Source: Metamycoplasma hominis ATCC 23114
Lineage (GTDB): Bacteria; Bacillota_I; Bacilli_A; Mycoplasmatales; Metamycoplasmataceae
Assembly (NCBI RefSeq): GCF_000085865.1
Contig: NC_013511.1
Location: forward strand, 206,516 to 270,515
Length of the DNA stretch: 64,000 bases
Direction: 5' to 3'
Part shown: positions 1 through 9,692 of the stretch, piece by piece
Layout of the letters: the number at the start of each line of letters is the position of its first letter
How positions within the stretch are numbered: position 1 is the first letter of the stretch
Notes under the pieces: generated by a model
What the model was told of the DNA's origin: nothing
The model's input: only the letters and a program-made list of their open reading frames with translations
The model's database searches: none
Translations under genes and position numbers: made by a program

Positions 1-114
1 TTTAATATCCAAATTTTTTTTATGAATTAAAGCAATTCCATTTTTAAAATAATACTCGTTAGTGTTATTTATTATAGATTCTAAAAGCATACCTCTATTA
101 TTTTTATTTTTCAT
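1..114 (-). CDS. recU: RecU Holliday junction resolvase, N-terminal part (gene continues past the left edge)
   Basis: The minus-strand frame opens with ATG at 114 and runs off the window. The 38 visible residues begin MKNKNNRGMLLESIIN and continue to a segment reading NGIALIHKK. This is the characteristic RecU start, in which the NRG(M/F) motif precedes a conserved helix and the first active-site strand. RecU is the Gram-positive Holliday junction resolvase and works with RuvAB, which is also encoded in this window (13.8-15.3 kb). The gene follows the DUF2779 gene on the same strand, about 40 bp downstream of its stop. Only the N-terminus is visible, so catalytic completeness cannot be judged. 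The identification rests on a short but distinctive segment. Confidence 0.8.
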   Translation of the reverse strand, partial: MKNKNNRGMLLESIINNTNEYYFKNGIALIHKKNLDIK

Positions 115-140
115 ATAAAAATTACAACATATTTATGCCT

Positions 141-170
141 TGATTTTTTCGCTATTTTTTCGCTTTTAAG
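141..170 (+). promoter_or_regulatory. Copy of the TTTTCGCT element, next to recU
   Basis: The plus strand carries two overlapping versions of the element, TTTTTTCGCTATTTTTTCGC and TTTTTTCGCTTTT, starting in the last codons of the DUF2779 gene and lying about 30 bp upstream of the recU start. Relative to recU the element is in the opposite orientation from the copies upstream of ruvA, comEA and dprA, so its role here is less certain. Confidence 0.35.
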
Positions 171-2251
171 TCTTTATATGTTTCGAAGTTTTTAAAATAA
201 ATATTTTTTGATTTTAATAAATATTCAACTAAGTCAAATGCCATAATCATTGCCAAAACATCATTATGGCAATATCTTTTCAATTGAGCTTCTTTGACTG
301 TCCATTCATTATCTCTTATTTTGTTTAAGGCCCTTAGTGTCGCTATTTGTAAGGCCATTCCACCATTTTTTACATCAAGTTCGTGATATGGAAAAATTTT
401 ATGTTTTAAATTTAATTTATTTTCATTTACAAAAAGCTCAATCTTTTTTATTGAATAAACATTTTTTATTTGTCCTAAATTTACAATAGAGCTTTTTATA
501 TTGCAATCCATTGCTGGTCTAAAAAATAAATTTTCTATATCAATAATCTTGCTTAATATAAATTGAGATTTTTCTTTTAAAATGTCAAATTCATTTTGGC
601 TAATAAATCCATCATCTTTGTAATATTCCAAAATTTCTTGCATTTCTTTTATTCTAGATGCTTCATATGTGTCGTTATATACGACATAATAATCTGCTTT
701 CTCATCATATAAATCATTTATTACTTTCATAATTGTTTTGTAGTTGTAATTTAAAGGGTCATAAACAAAATCATTTGAACTATATATTTCACCGTTTTGA
801 GTTTTTATTATAGATGTTTGACTTATTAATTGATTTCATGCTAGAGAGTGGTTAATCATTGGAACGGGCAAGGTAACGCCTTCGAAATCAAACCAAACTA
901 TTTTTTTATTAAATTCTTTTAATAATAAATATTCAGGGCATTTATCCTTGTTTAAAATATCGGGTGAAATTGAAATTAAATTGTTTTCATAAAAATCTAA
1001 AATTTCTTTGGTTTCAATTGAATTATCAGTTAATGATTTAACTTTTAATTTTAATAATTCCTTTTGACAAATAATGTATTTAGGAATAACCTTTTTAACT
1101 AATAATTGGTAGAATTTGATTCCTAAATTTAAATTATCTTTTAAGTCATCCATTGTTATATTGCAATCTAGTTCGTGTATTTCTTTATTACTATCAAAGT
1201 TTTCAACAATTTTTAAGAAATCAGAAAAATTGCAAGTGTATTTACTTATCTTGCTTTTTGCATCGTTATCTTCAATTTCAAAACGACTATTAAAATTAAA
1301 TGCATTATTTAAATTTAATTCATTTTTTACATAATCAATTATTTTGTCATTTTTTATTTTTTTATTATCTTCATTAAGCAGAGGATTTTTATCAAAAATA
1401 GCATTAATTTCAGTTTCTGATAAATTCTTTTTTTTATCAAATGTTGCTTTTGATTTTTTATAATTGCAATATTCAGTTTTTATTATTTTTAATTCATTTT
1501 TTTTCGAGTTTTTTCTTGTTTGATATCAAGGTTTCACAATGAAAATTTTATTGATTTCGATCCCTGAGGATGAAAGAACGGAATAATCATAATATGCTCT
1601 TAATAAATCCTTTAGGCTAGTTTTTGATGAATATACAATATTTCCCATTTCTTTAGTTTTACTATCGTAGTAAAAAGGCTTTGATATGCATTTTTTATAT
1701 TCAAAAACAGGATTTATTATTAGCGAATTTTGCATTAAAAATTCTTTTGTTTGTAAAATTTTTTCATCGGTTGAAGATTTTTTAGAAATTATATTTACTT
1801 TATTTGAAGAATTTTTTGTTAAAAAATTTATAATTTGTTCCTCGACAAGGGCTATTCCACTATCAACCATTTGAAATTGAAAAAAATTATCCAATATTTT
1901 GTTAAATAATTCTAGTTTACCATCTGAATTAATTTTTTCAAACAGTGTTGAATCATTTTGCATATCCTGTTGAATTTTTTTTATTTTTTCGATAGTATTT
2001 AGCTTTAAAAAGTCTTTGTTTTTAGTAGAGTTATTTTCAAAGTATTGATTAAAATTTTTGTCAAGAATGTTTTCAATATCATCATTTGCAAATTCCAACA
2101 TTTCATAACCGTTGTCTTCTTGGTTGTCGCTTTCGTAAACCTCACTAAAATCATTCAATAATTCTTCTTCTCAATTATTAAAGGCAAAGTAAGGTCTGGC
2201 GGTATTTAGAATCAAAAAATTTTTATAATTAAAGTATTTAGGCTTGTTCAT
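152..2251 (-). CDS. DUF2779 protein with DEDD-type 3'-5' exonuclease motifs
   Basis: One 699-residue frame appears once TGA is read as Trp; no TAA or TAG interrupts 2251 to 152. The start ATG at 2251 overlaps the end of the YqaJ-like gene by 14 bp, which suggests translational coupling. The C-terminal third matches DUF2779 and shows what look like the three exonuclease motifs: FDFEG near residue 455 (motif I, DxE), YNDTYEASRI near 527 (motif II), and YCHND near 658 (motif III, YxxxD). This is the DEDDy arrangement. The N-terminal half, with YYDSKTKEMGNIVY near residues 180-195, resembles the RecB/Cas4-like nuclease half seen in COG2251-type proteins, but I cannot find an intact ExK there. The middle is lysine- and asparagine-rich. 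Function is unknown. Its place between recU and a YqaJ nuclease suggests DNA end processing. Confidence 0.75.
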
Positions 2252-3086
2252 ATTCGGGAACAGCCTTTCCTTGATCTACTCAATATAAATATAAATTTTT
2301 CCATTCTTCTTGGTTATTACATTCAAGGAATTTTAATAAATCTTGGTCAATTTGTTCATTTCATTTTGGACTTATTCCAATTTGAGTGTATTTCTTATAT
2401 CATTGCATACAATAATTAATATCATCTTGGACTTGTTCGTTGTTTAAGATATATGTTCAATTCTTTATTATTCTTTTAGTTATGTCTACGTCGTTTGGAT
2501 TTAAATAATCTTCTTCTTTTAAAAAACAAGCAACGATACTAAATGAAGTTGCTCCAATCAAGTATGTGTATAATTGAGCTTGCTTTATATAGCCAGGATT
2601 AACTCCATATTTTATTCAATTTTCATAATTTTTTTCCCCGACAGTTTTAATTTCGATAATTAAATGTCTTTCGGGACTATAGCCATCAGGCAACCCTCCA
2701 AATAGCTCGTTATCTTTAAAATAATCATAATTATATTGATTGGCTTCATATCTAAGCAATTTGGAATTTAATTTTTTTTCAATAATTTTTACTATTTTTG
2801 GTTCTAATGCAATACCTGCATCAACATATTTCCTGTTCAATATTGGTTTTCTAAAACCGCATATATTACAAAATGCTTCAAATTGGCTGTCAAATGAGCT
2901 CAATCCCATTATAGCTCCCAACGCCGAACCGGTCATTTTTTTAAATCCTCCAAAAGTACCAGGTTTTTTTTCTTGCATAGATTTTAAGATTTTTGGATCT
3001 ACTATTAAAGTCTTATTTTTATAATCCAAAGTGTAATTTTTATTGTTAAAAAATGTTCTTTTAGGAATTATTATTTTTTTTTCCAT
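2238..3086 (-). CDS. YqaJ-like PD-(D/E)XK nuclease (MAGa7180-type family)
   Basis: The product has 282 residues with one TGA codon read as Trp (residue 157). Residues 52-96 fit the start of the YqaJ/lambda-exonuclease fold: a G/S-rich helix, then AGIALEP (90-96), whose Glu is the first active-site acid of the family. GLPDGY (131-136) and IIEIKT (143-148) supply the D and ExK metal-binding residues, and a QAQLY segment near 169 matches the conserved Gln motif. All key residues of the PD-(D/E)XK core are therefore present. In phages such nucleases resect double-stranded ends for a single-strand annealing protein, but no such partner is encoded here. The gene is the first of a run leading into DUF2779 and recU. 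A variant of the TTTTCGCT element lies 100 bp upstream. Confidence 0.75.
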
Positions 3087-3166
3087 ATTATTGCCCTTCT
3101 TAATTAATTACTATTAATGTAATGAATATTTAAATTATATATTTTCAATAGTTAAAAACTAACAAA

Positions 3167-3191
3167 ATGGGAAAAAATAGTGAAAATATAG
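3167..3191 (-). promoter_or_regulatory. Variant of the TTTTCGCT element upstream of the YqaJ-like nuclease
   Basis: Read toward the nuclease gene the sequence is TTTTCACTATTTTTTCCC followed by ATTTTG. It matches the comEA copy (TTTTCGCTAATTTTTCCC then ATTTTC) except for A in place of G and one W position. Its upstream edge (3186) lies 100 bp before the ATG at 3086, further than in the ruvA, comEA and dprA cases. The rest of the 219-bp gap (3087-3305) holds the promoter of the lipoprotein gene and nothing else I recognise. Confidence 0.45.
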
Positions 3192-3285
3192 TTTTATCAA
3201 AAAAAATAAACAATTAATGTTTAATTTAAAGTAAATAAAAAATGTTTTTTTTATTAATGTTCTAACACTTAAAATTTAATTAGTA

Positions 3286-3291
3286 TATAAT
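3286..3291 (+). promoter_or_regulatory. -10 box of the 3321 lipoprotein gene
   Basis: A perfect TATAAT preceded by TTAGTA. A transcript would begin near 3298. The in-frame ATG at 3306 would then have almost no leader, whereas an AAGAGGA Shine-Dalgarno sequence sits just before the ATG codons at 3318/3321. This supports the later start. Confidence 0.6.
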
Positions 3292-3320
3292 TTTTTTTGT
3301 AAATAATGAAAAGAGGAATG

Positions 3321-4118
3321 ATGAAAAAATACACTAAAATTTTATTAACATTAGGAGCTATTTCTACTTCTATTGTTGCTGTTCCATTAGTAGCAGCAGG
3401 ATGCAATGATCCAAAGAATAAGAAAAACCCAAACAATAATGATCAAAGTCAAGATAGCCAAATTGAGTTTCAAGAAGGCTTGGGGTTAAAAATTGCAAAA
3501 ATTGCCAAAGATCAAGAAAATGTTAAAGTTGATGAATTTGTAAAAGAAGCAAAGAGTGCAAAGACTCTAGATCAAATAAAAGCATTATTTACTAAATATA
3601 AAATTGCTTATGATTTAAGTGAAATTCCAGATGAAGCAAAATATGAAGTTGCTGCTGGTACACACGGTCATGCCGATGAAGGACTAGTACACTTAGATAT
3701 TATTCAAACAGTGAATGAAAAGCAAAATAATAATAGATTTGAAATTAAAGGTTTTAAAATGGAAACTGTTGAAGACACAGTCCAATTGGGAGGATATAAG
3801 TTATCAACAAAAATCCTAGATAATAAAAAAGATTTTTCTTTGCAAGAAATAAAGAAACAAATTATTGACGCTCAAGAAAAAGGCTTTAATTCTTTACTTG
3901 AAAAATTAAAAGAATTTGTTAATATTGAAGTTGATGAAAATAATAAAACGAAACAATTTGAATTTAATAAAGAAAAGATTGAATTAATTAGTCAATCTGG
4001 TCAAATTGTTTTTAAAGGAATTTCTATTATTGATATTAGTAAAAAAGTAAATGAAGTCGGATATAAAACCGAAAGCAAAACTGATTTTATAATTCAAGGC
4101 TTGAACAAAGTTGAATAA
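3321..4118 (+). CDS. Surface lipoprotein of unknown function
   Basis: A 265-residue product counted from the ATG at 3321, chosen because AAGAGGA lies just upstream; in-frame ATGs at 3306 and 3318 are possible. The signal peptide has a KK-rich start, a hydrophobic core and the lipobox PLVAAGC with Cys28, the same ending as the lipoprotein at 47.0-48.0 kb. Behind it is a low-complexity N/D/Q/K spacer, then an acidic, soluble-looking body with predicted helices and no further membrane segment. HGHADEG near residue 115 is a small histidine cluster. It precedes the permease pair by 22 bp on the same strand, so it could be a substrate-binding subunit, but it is much shorter than OppA and I see no OppA signature. 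I do not recognise the family. Confidence 0.8.
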   Translation: MKKYTKILLTLGAISTSIVAVPLVAAGCNDPKNKKNPNNNDQSQDSQIEFQEGLGLKIAKIAKDQENVKVDEFVKEAKSAKTLDQIKALFTKYKIAYDLSEIPDEAKYEVAAGTHGHADEGLVHLDIIQTVNEKQNNNRFEIKGFKMETVEDTVQLGGYKLSTKILDNKKDFSLQEIKKQIIDAQEKGFNSLLEKLKEFVNIEVDENNKTKQFEFNKEKIELISQSGQIVFKGISIIDISKKVNEVGYKTESKTDFIIQGLNKVE

Positions 4119-4124
4119 TTAGTT

Positions 4125-4130
4125 TATAAT
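4125..4130 (+). promoter_or_regulatory. Possible -10 box for the permease pair
   Basis: TATAAT lies 10 bases before the ATG at 4141, just behind the lipoprotein stop. With an expected start point near 4137 the oppB mRNA would have only a few leader bases, though an AAGG occurs between box and ATG. Readthrough from the lipoprotein gene is equally possible, as I see no terminator in the 22-bp gap. Confidence 0.4.
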
Positions 4131-4140
4131 TAAGGCAATA

Positions 4141-5106
4141 ATGAAAAACAATATTTTAATTTTATTTAAGCACATTATTGTTTACTTTTTTGTCTTGTTT
4201 GTCATTGTTAGTATTATCTTTTTTGTTATTAACTCATTGATTGAACCACAGATAAAAAAGAATATTGCAGTTTATTCACAGATAAATTCAAGCCCATGAA
4301 TTAGATATGGCGAATTTTTGAATAATTTGTTTTCATTTAGAGGTGGCAAGATTTATTCAAAAGAGCTTGCAGCAACTAATTTGTCAATAATTACATTGTA
4401 TTTTATGCAATTTAAATGAACAATCTTATTTACTGTAATTATTTTTATTTTTTCTTTGATTATTGGAAATTTACTAGGAATTTGAAGTGCATATAAATTT
4501 AATAAAGCACCCGATTTTGTCGTAAATATAATTGTTAGTGCTTTAGCTACAATACCTTTAATAGTTCTTGCAATATTAGCATTAGGAACATCAATTTTTC
4601 TAGGATATCCAAGTCAATTTATAAATAATGGAAGTTTAACTTTTACCTCTATAATTACACCAATTATTATTACGGCATTTGGCACAATTAGTTTATTTCA
4701 TGCAAGATCAAGAAAAATAACAAAAGAAACTCTTTCTTCTAATTATTATTTGTTTGGTATTTCACTAGGAAATTCAAAAACTAAATTATTTAAACAAAAC
4801 ATTATTAAAAATTTAATTATTGCTGAATTACAAGTCATTTTGCCTTTTTATATATTGCTTTTTAGTACTTCATTAATAATTGAGAGAATTTTTTCAATAC
4901 CAGGACAAAGTATTTTTATTTCTTATGTATTTACAAAAGCAGAATTAAATTGCATAATGTTTTATTTTAGTTTTAATTTTTTTGCTTTATTGATTGCTAG
5001 ATTCATAAATGAAATAATTCTAAATTATTTGAATCCTGCTCAAGCTATTGAAAAGCGTATAAGATGGATTAAAAGAAAAAGGTTAGATTATGAATGAACT
5101 AGATAA
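4141..5106 (+). CDS. oppB: ABC transporter permease, OppB/DppB-like
   Basis: The product has 321 residues with several TGA codons read as Trp, including one at 5095 only three codons before the true TAA. The architecture is that of the peptide/nickel permease OppB: one N-terminal helix (about residues 10-33), an extracellular loop, then five further membrane helices in the binding-protein-dependent transport domain. The cytoplasmic coupling loop (SNYYLFGISLGNSKTKLF, near 200-217) is a degenerate EAA loop. It forms the membrane channel with the protein encoded next, whose gene overlaps by 17 bp. No ATPase (oppD/F) or OppA gene is adjacent, so the ATPase partners must be elsewhere or shared. 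The substrate is unknown. Confidence 0.75.
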
Positions 5107-6280
5107 TAAAAAAGAACTTTTTCAATTTGCTAAAAAAAGACAACAAATTCACAATTACCCTATATTTCAAAGCGAAACAAAATTATTTTGGAAGAGATTC
5201 TTTAATAAAAAGAGCAACATCGTAATATTTAGTTTTTTATTAGCATTCATTTTACTAACATTAATATTGCTATGTTTTGTAAAATTTTCTCCAATACATT
5301 CGATTGATAATAAAAGCGATTTTGTCAATAATTTACCTCCCTATTATTCTCAAATTATTACAAGAAATTTTGAAAGAGGATATCAACTTGATTTGATAAG
5401 ATCTATTGAAAATCAAGAGTCAATTAGGGCTGCTAAATTAGGTATTAAACCAATATTTAGAATCTTGTATGATTCAGCAAGAGATAGCGGGGGAAGTTTA
5501 ACTGTAAATACTGATATTGTTGCTTTAACATATAATCCCTACGATTTAATAAAGGCAATAAATTTGAATCAAAATTCAATAAATATCAATATCTTAAATA
5601 AAGTTTTACTCGGAACAACAGAAAGCGGAATTGATATTTATTCAAGGATATTTTGTGCATTTGCATTAACAACCTCAATTATATTATTGGCAATATTTAT
5701 TAATATTTTTATTGGGTTTTCTCTAGCAGCATTTTATGTTTTTAATCGTTACAAATGATATGGAATTGTTATCGATAAAATTGCTGTTACACTTAATGCA
5801 ATACCTGAAATAATTTGAATATTTTTGTTGTGTATATTTTTGGGAACAAATTGATATGGTATTCTAATTGCTTTCATATTGATTAGTTGAATAAGTTTTT
5901 ATGAGCTTTCAAAAAACGAAATTCTTAATTTAATTCAAAAAGAATACATAAAAGCAGCTAAAATAATAGGTTTAAATAATTTTCAAATTACTTATAGACA
6001 TTTATTTAAAAATGTCCTACCTTCATTAATTATTTTAATTGCTGATCGTCTTGCAATAAATATTCTAATTGTTGCATCTCTTGCCTTTCTAGATTTCTTA
6101 ACTGCTGAAAGTAATTTAAACATAGGAACAATTTTTAAAGAAGCATTATCTTCAATAAAAGTAAATCCTCAATACTTGATAATTGTTGCTGTTTATATTA
6201 CTATATTCTGTATTTTACTTAAACTTTTTTCAATAGGTCTTTCAATGACATATGATCCTAAGATTTCTAAAAATTATTAA
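5090..6280 (+). CDS. oppC: ABC transporter permease, OppC/DppC-like
   Basis: The product has 396 residues, longer than typical OppC (about 300). The N-terminal tail and first helix (about 45-65) are followed by an external region of about 100 residues, and then five membrane helices. The coupling EAA loop EYIKAAKIIGLNNFQITYRH (about residues 285-304) is well conserved and should dock an ABC ATPase. The start ATG at 5090 lies inside the 3' end of the upstream permease gene, indicating translational coupling. The two proteins most likely form a heterodimeric channel of a peptide-type importer. The TAA at 6278 is followed by about 95 bp before the dehydrogenase gene. Confidence 0.75.
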
Positions 6281-6375
6281 TAGAATTTAATTAGTTTTAT
6301 AAAATTATTGTTATATATCGCTAATTATTTAATAATATAACGAAGCTAGATTTCTATAAGGAGTTTGAATTAGTT

Positions 6376-7539
6376 ATGTTGAATTTTATTTATAAAAACG
6401 ATTGTAAAATCATATTTGGAAAAGATTCAATTCAAAATTTAGAAGAAGAATTGAAATCTTTAAAAGTAAAGAAAATTTTAATTGTTTATAGTGGAAAATA
6501 TATTTTTGAACTAAAAATATATGACGAAATAATTAAGGCATGCAAAAAATTAAATATAGAATTTATTGAAAATGGTAATGTTGTTCCTAACCCAAGAATT
6601 GAATTAGTAAGAAAATTAGTATTAGAAACAAAGGCTCAAAATGTTGATTTTATACTTGCCATCGGTGGCGGTTCGGTAATCGACACCGCCAAAGCAATAG
6701 CAGTTGGAGCGAAAAGCGATGTTGATGTTTGGAAATTTTATACATATGAAGATAAACCAAATTGCGCATTACCTATCGGAGTTATTTCGACAATTGCATC
6801 TAGCGGTTCCGAATCGTCAAATTGCTCAATTTTGTCAAATGAGAATCACAAACTTGGCATAGAATATGATTTTATTATTCCAAAATTTGCAATAATTGAT
6901 CCTTGATATACAAAAAGTCTCCCTATGTATCAAATTTCATGTGGCATATCTGATATTAGTTCTCATCTAATTGAAAGATATTATACAAATATAGAACATG
7001 TTGATGCAACAGATTACATGATTGAAGGACTTTTAAAGGCATTGATGATAAATGCTAAATTATTAATGGAAGATCCAAATGATATGAATGCAAGGTCAGA
7101 AGTATTTTTAATTTCTATTTTTGCACACAATAATATGTTAGATTCTGGTAGAGTTGCTGATTGAGCTTCGCATAGAATTGAACATGAATTAAGCAATTTT
7201 TATGGCATAACTCATGGTGAAGGTATGGCGATTGTCATGGTTGCATATGCAAAATATATGGCAATTGAAAAACCTAAAAAATTAGCTCAATTAGCCGAAA
7301 GAGTTTTTAATGTTGACAAGGGTTTGAGCCAAAAAGAAAAGGCTAATTTATTGTCAAAAAAATTAGATGAATTTTATAGAACAATAAAAATGAGAACTAG
7401 ATTATCAGAATTAGGAGTAAGTTGCGAAAAGTTTCGTGAAATGGCATTAAGTGCAACTAAAAACGACAGTCAAACCATTGGTCATTATAAACCCCTTTTA
7501 TCAAAAGAAATAATTGAAATTCTAAAGATTGCAAAGTAA
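6376..7539 (+). CDS. Iron-dependent alcohol dehydrogenase (butanol dehydrogenase/YqhD type)
   Basis: The product has 387 residues, the usual family length. An AAGGAG Shine-Dalgarno lies 12 bases before the ATG at 6376. The N-terminal Rossmann-like domain carries GGGSVIDTAKA (97-107), the nucleotide-binding signature of Fe-ADHs. The C-terminal helical domain carries the metal site: a conserved Asp/His pair around SDISSHLIE and the signature WASHRIEHELSNFYGITHGE with the ligand histidines. The long WASHxIEHEL form is typical of the BDH/YqhD branch, which reduces aldehydes to alcohols with NAD(P)H. Substrate and cofactor preference cannot be read from sequence. It may reoxidise reduced cofactor or detoxify aldehydes. 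It is convergent with the transketolase-like gene; the two share a terminator. Confidence 0.85.
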
Positions 7540-7565
7540 TAATTAATTTTTTTTATTTTATAAAA

Positions 7566-7592
7566 AAACATGCCTTTTTTTAAAGCATGTTT
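7566..7592. terminator. Bidirectional terminator between adh and the transketolase-like gene
   Basis: An 8-bp perfect stem, AAACATGC paired with GCATGTTT, is flanked by a T-run on the plus side and an A-run on the other. It therefore reads as an intrinsic terminator on both strands. The last base touches the stop codon of the minus-strand gene. Confidence 0.75.
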
Positions 7593-9388
7593 TATTTTTT
7601 TACTATTGAAGTTAAAACTTTTTCTACAATATACTCTTCATCATTTTTTTCAAGGTTGCAAAATTTATTTAATGCAATGTTATATTTAGCAATTTTTTCA
7701 TGAGATAATGCCTCATAAGATTCAATTAGTATTGAATTATTTCTATCGTAGTTCAGGCTTTCAATGTTTCCAATATTTGATATTGAAATAATAGAACTAT
7801 TTAACCTTCTAGCAATAAGCTCTGCTATTCTAAGATCAGATCCTGCTGCTATAATATTTGTTGTTTGACTAATTTTTCTAATGTAATATGGGCCATCTTC
7901 AAATTCAACTTTTGAAGTATCCTTTATTTCTTTAATTTCTTTATTTTCTAAATAAATTATTGATGACTTTTTTGTGTGATTAAAATGAAATTCAAATGCT
8001 CCTTTTAATTCATTGAAATCGCAAGGCCTCAATAAATTTATATGGTCATATGAATATAATATTTTAAGCTCATTGCTTAGGCTAAAATTATTTCTATTAT
8101 TGATTAATAGTATAAGAATTTTTGCATTTGAATATTTTAAGACTTGTAATGTTGGCAATAAATAACCTAAATAATTAATATCTACAATAACAATTGCTTC
8201 TATGCTTGAATGCAAACCTAATCCCATTGCCATATTAATCATTGTAAATTCTCTATTGCCTAAGAAAATTCCTCTTCCAAGATTGTTACTTGCAAAAATC
8301 CCATTTAACGATTTAATATTTTGAAAATAAGAAATATTATTTGATAATACTAGTAAATTTTTGTATTTATCACATAAATTATTTATTATTTTTAAAGCAT
8401 TTTCAATGTATGTTTTTTCTTTAAATTCTTCAACATCGTTAATATTTTCACGAATATTGTTTTTTAAAAAGATTTGCAAATTATTTGAATTACTAAATGT
8501 TTTTATTTTGTTTTCTATTTTTTGCAATCTGTTTTCATAAAACTCAACAACCTCAGAATACAAATCACTCAAATTTGTTTTTTGAAAAGAGGTTTTGTCT
8601 TTGAATTCTTCTAATTTTTCATGAGTTATTGAATTATCAAAGTTCTTTTTAAATAATTGTTCGCTTTGAGGACTTAAAATTTTAATAAACACAGGTTGAT
8701 TAATTTTTTGTGCTTTTTTTATTGCTTTTATTATTGAACGACATTGACCATTTGACACTTCAATGTATTTGAAATTCATCGACTCAACTTTTTTTGCTAT
8801 ATTTTCTGGATTAATACTTTTACTATCTACTGTGTATTCAATTTCATTTGCATCATAGATAACAATTAATTGCCTTAAATTATGAGTTCCAGCATATGCT
8901 AGTGCTTCTTGAGTAGATCCTTCTTGAAGTTCACGTTCAGTTACATATCAATAAGTAAAGTGATTAATATTCTTATCTAACCTATTTAAATAATTTTGAG
9001 CGATTGTGTTTCCTAATGCAAAACCGCCTGATATTCCTAAAAATATTTCGCCGCTTTTAATTCAATCTAATGTTCAATTCGAATATGAAATGTTTTGATT
9101 TCTATTGCTTATTAAGTTAAGGTATTCATTTTCACTAATTAAACTATATAATCTCAAAATTTCATAAAAAAGTGGCAATATGTTGGGATTAAAAAAAACA
9201 AATCTATCCCTATTGACATCAGAATTATTTTTTCTATTTATATTGAAAAAATAGCCAAAAATAGCATGAAATATTTTTGCCCCACTCATGATTGAAGAAA
9301 AATCACTATATTTTCAACTAAATGCCATATTTAAGGAATTGATTTTTATATTGTCAATAGCTATTTGATCAATTTTTTTATTTTTCAT
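7592..9388 (-). CDS. Transketolase-like protein, active-site residues degenerate
   Basis: A 598-residue frame with TGA as Trp starts at ATG 9388, overlapping the preceding small gene by 11 bp. The fold follows transketolase: an N-terminal ThDP domain (about 1-250), a pyrimidine domain (about 310-460) and a C-terminal domain (about 470-598). Key motifs have decayed. The GDG that binds ThDP-Mg becomes TERELQEG (150-157), although the following N of YDAN is kept. The SAGHGS segment becomes FNPNILP (66-72). The early HPG motif is missing. The histidine-containing GEDGPTHEP loop is replaced by a short asparagine-rich stretch. The glutamate of the GxREF motif (near 380) remains. The protein is therefore unlikely to catalyse ketol transfer. 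It may be a regulatory or structural relative, or a decaying paralogue. It is cotranscribed with efp and a small gene. Confidence 0.75.
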
Positions 9389-9689
9389 CTTCATAACCTT
9401 GGAATATTAAATTAATATTGTTTGGTTTGGCATTTATTAATGAAAAAACTTTATGTTCAATCTTAAATATTAGTTTTTTTGTTTCATATGCAAAACTAGT
9501 TTTGTTTATTAATTTGTAACTTAGATTAATAAAAACATTTGTTTTAGTGCGATTTGGTTTAATTTCTATTTTTCCAATTAATTTTATATTTTTATTTGAA
9601 CTAAAAATATTGTTTAATTCTTCATATATTGCATCTTGTTCAACAAAATAACGAAAGTTCATTTTTGTATTAACTTCAATTGCTCACAT
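9378..9689 (-). CDS. Small mycoplasma protein between efp and the transketolase-like gene (MMB_0454-type family)
   Basis: The product has 103 residues from ATG 9689, which lies one codon after the efp stop in the same frame. A shorter start at the ATG at 9662 is possible, but the longer form MWAIEVNTKMNFRYF keeps an in-frame TGA Trp and tight coupling. The body alternates beta-strand-like segments (KLIGKIEIKPN, VFINLSYKLI, KLIFKIEHKVF) and resembles Asp23/Gls24-like small proteins. I recall the family only as a mycoplasma-specific neighbour of efp, so the name is tentative. No membrane segment or motif suggests a function. Its stop overlaps the next gene's start by 11 bp. Confidence 0.6.
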
Positions 9690-9692
9690 ATT

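Noticed and set aside
6310..6345. TATATCGCTAATTATTT before the alcohol dehydrogenase gene as an element copy
   Set aside because: It shares only CGCTAATT. The leading TTTT and trailing TTTCCC are missing and the spacing (57 bp) differs.
6709..6716. AGCGAAAA inside the alcohol dehydrogenase gene as another regulatory element copy
   Set aside because: It is within coding sequence (Ala-Lys-Ser codons) and lacks the T-rich CCC half. A similar match in rnr near 22770 was rejected for the same reason.
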